DNA from: Pseudomonadota bacterium
GTDB lineage: Bacteria; Pseudomonadota; Alphaproteobacteria; Kiloniellales; J153
Direction of reading: 5' to 3'
Assembly (NCBI GenBank): GCA_022572105.1
Contig: JACZWN010000131.1
Location: 1 to 6,058 of the forward strand
DNA length: 6,058 nucleotides
In this document: positions 5,861-6,058 of the stretch, one piece after another
Position numbering within the stretch: the first letter of the stretch is position 1
Layout: each line of letters begins with the position of its first letter
The notes under the pieces: generated by a model
What the model was told of the DNA's origin: nothing
Database searches by the model: none
The model's input: the letters and a program-made list of their open reading frames with translations, nothing else
Made by a program: the position numbers and the translations under genes

Positions 5861-5885
5861 GCCGGACTATCGCAAAAAGTCCGGC
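5861..5885. repeat. Inverted repeat in the tatA leader
   Basis: GCCGGACT (5861-5868) and AGTCCGGC (5878-5885) form a perfect 8-base-pair stem around a 9-base loop. It lies about 40 bases upstream of the tatA start. In the minus-strand transcript no T-run follows the stem, so it is unlikely to be an intrinsic terminator. It may be a structured leader element or a protein site. I could not identify a convincing tatA promoter around it. Confidence 0.5.
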
Positions 5886-5974
5886 CCGCCGCAACGTTTC
5901 TGGCGCCCGGCGCCTCACCCGGCATCGCCCCGCGCGCCGGAAAGGCTCTGCGGCTCAAAGGTTTATTTTTACAC

Positions 5975-5992
5975 CGTTTTTCGGGAAAAACG
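5975..5992. repeat. AT-rich perfect hairpin overlapping the terminator
   Basis: CGTTTTT (5975-5981) and AAAAACG (5986-5992) form a perfect 7-base inverted repeat around CGGG. In the minus-strand transcript this pairing would use the T-run and the last stem bases of the terminator-like hairpin, so the two structures exclude each other. The stem is mostly A-T and weak. Confidence 0.45.
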
Positions 5993-6010
5993 AAGCCCCC
6001 TCAGGCTCCG
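5986..6010 (-). terminator. Candidate intrinsic terminator of the gene upstream of tatA
   Basis: On the minus strand CGGAGCC (6010-6004) can pair with GGCTTCG (5997-5991), with one G-U pair. The loop is six bases (6003-5998) and TTTTT follows directly (5990-5986). The loop contains the TGA of the partial reading frame at the window edge. Stem, loop and T-run are in the right order and size for a modest rho-independent terminator. This would separate transcription of the upstream gene from tatABC. Confidence 0.5.
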
Positions 6011-6058
6011 GCCACGGTCCGTCCGCCCGCCGCGGCCGACGCCCCGGCCGATCGCACC
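6001..6058 (-). CDS. C-terminal end of an upstream gene, possibly scpB (partial)
   Basis: An open frame enters from the right edge and ends at TGA (6003-6001). It gives 18 visible residues, VRSAGASAAAGGRTVAGA. This Ala/Gly-rich tail has no family signature. Two things suggest a real gene end: the terminator-like hairpin overlapping the stop, and the frequent alphaproteobacterial order scpA-scpB-tatA. ScpB (chromosome segregation and condensation) often ends in a variable low-complexity tail, which would fit. The name rests on position only. In such GC-rich DNA a short open frame can also be chance. Confidence 0.35.
   Translation of the reverse strand, partial: VRSAGASAAAGGRTVAGA

Noticed and set aside
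5902..5940. GGCGCC-type repeats and a possible 7-base-pair CCGGCGC/GCGCCGG stem with a 20-base loop
   Set aside because: Pure GC motifs with a long loop are expected by chance in this GC-rich leader.
5734..5958. Minus-strand 74-codon frame in the tatA leader
   Set aside because: It overlaps the start of tatA in another frame, and I saw no family signature in its translation.

Overview
The window looks like GC-rich alphaproteobacterial chromosome. The evidence is the tatA-tatB-tatC cluster on the minus strand, the form of its TatA and TatC proteins, and a downstream serS. In many alphaproteobacteria the order is scpB-tatA-tatB-tatC-serS. The GC content and protein styles would suit a Rhodospirillales-like lineage, but the sequence alone does not fix the genus.

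Layout from the right edge, following minus-strand transcription. At 6001-6058 there is the last 18 codons of an open frame whose stop codon lies in the loop of a terminator-like hairpin; by position it may be scpB. A leader of about 180 bases with several inverted repeats follows. Then come tatA (5821-5564), tatB (5493-4894) and tatC (4888-4049), which together encode the twin-arginine translocase for folded proteins. Downstream of tatC is a divergent gene pair. A flavin-dependent BBE-like oxidoreductase lies on the plus strand (2595-4046) and runs tail-to-tail into tatC with only 2 bases between the stop codons. A GlxA-type AraC-family regulator lies on the minus strand (2467-1379). At the left edge, serS (1269 to the window edge) encodes seryl-tRNA synthetase. 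It lacks only its last few codons and has a good candidate promoter of its own.

The tat genes and serS are housekeeping genes. The regulator/oxidoreductase pair looks like an accessory cassette placed between tatC and serS. The two genes share a 127-base control region with a near-perfect 17-base palindrome next to the regulator's ribosome binding site and a second short inverted repeat. The simplest reading is a small inducible catabolic or detoxifying unit in which the regulator controls itself and the divergent enzyme. The substrate and inducer cannot be read from the sequence.

I found no CRISPR array, RNA gene, insertion sequence or clearly new system. The most useful items for follow-up are the cassette and its candidate operator, the oxidoreductase's predicted single-covalent flavin, the repeat-expanded TatB tail, and the hairpins around tatA.
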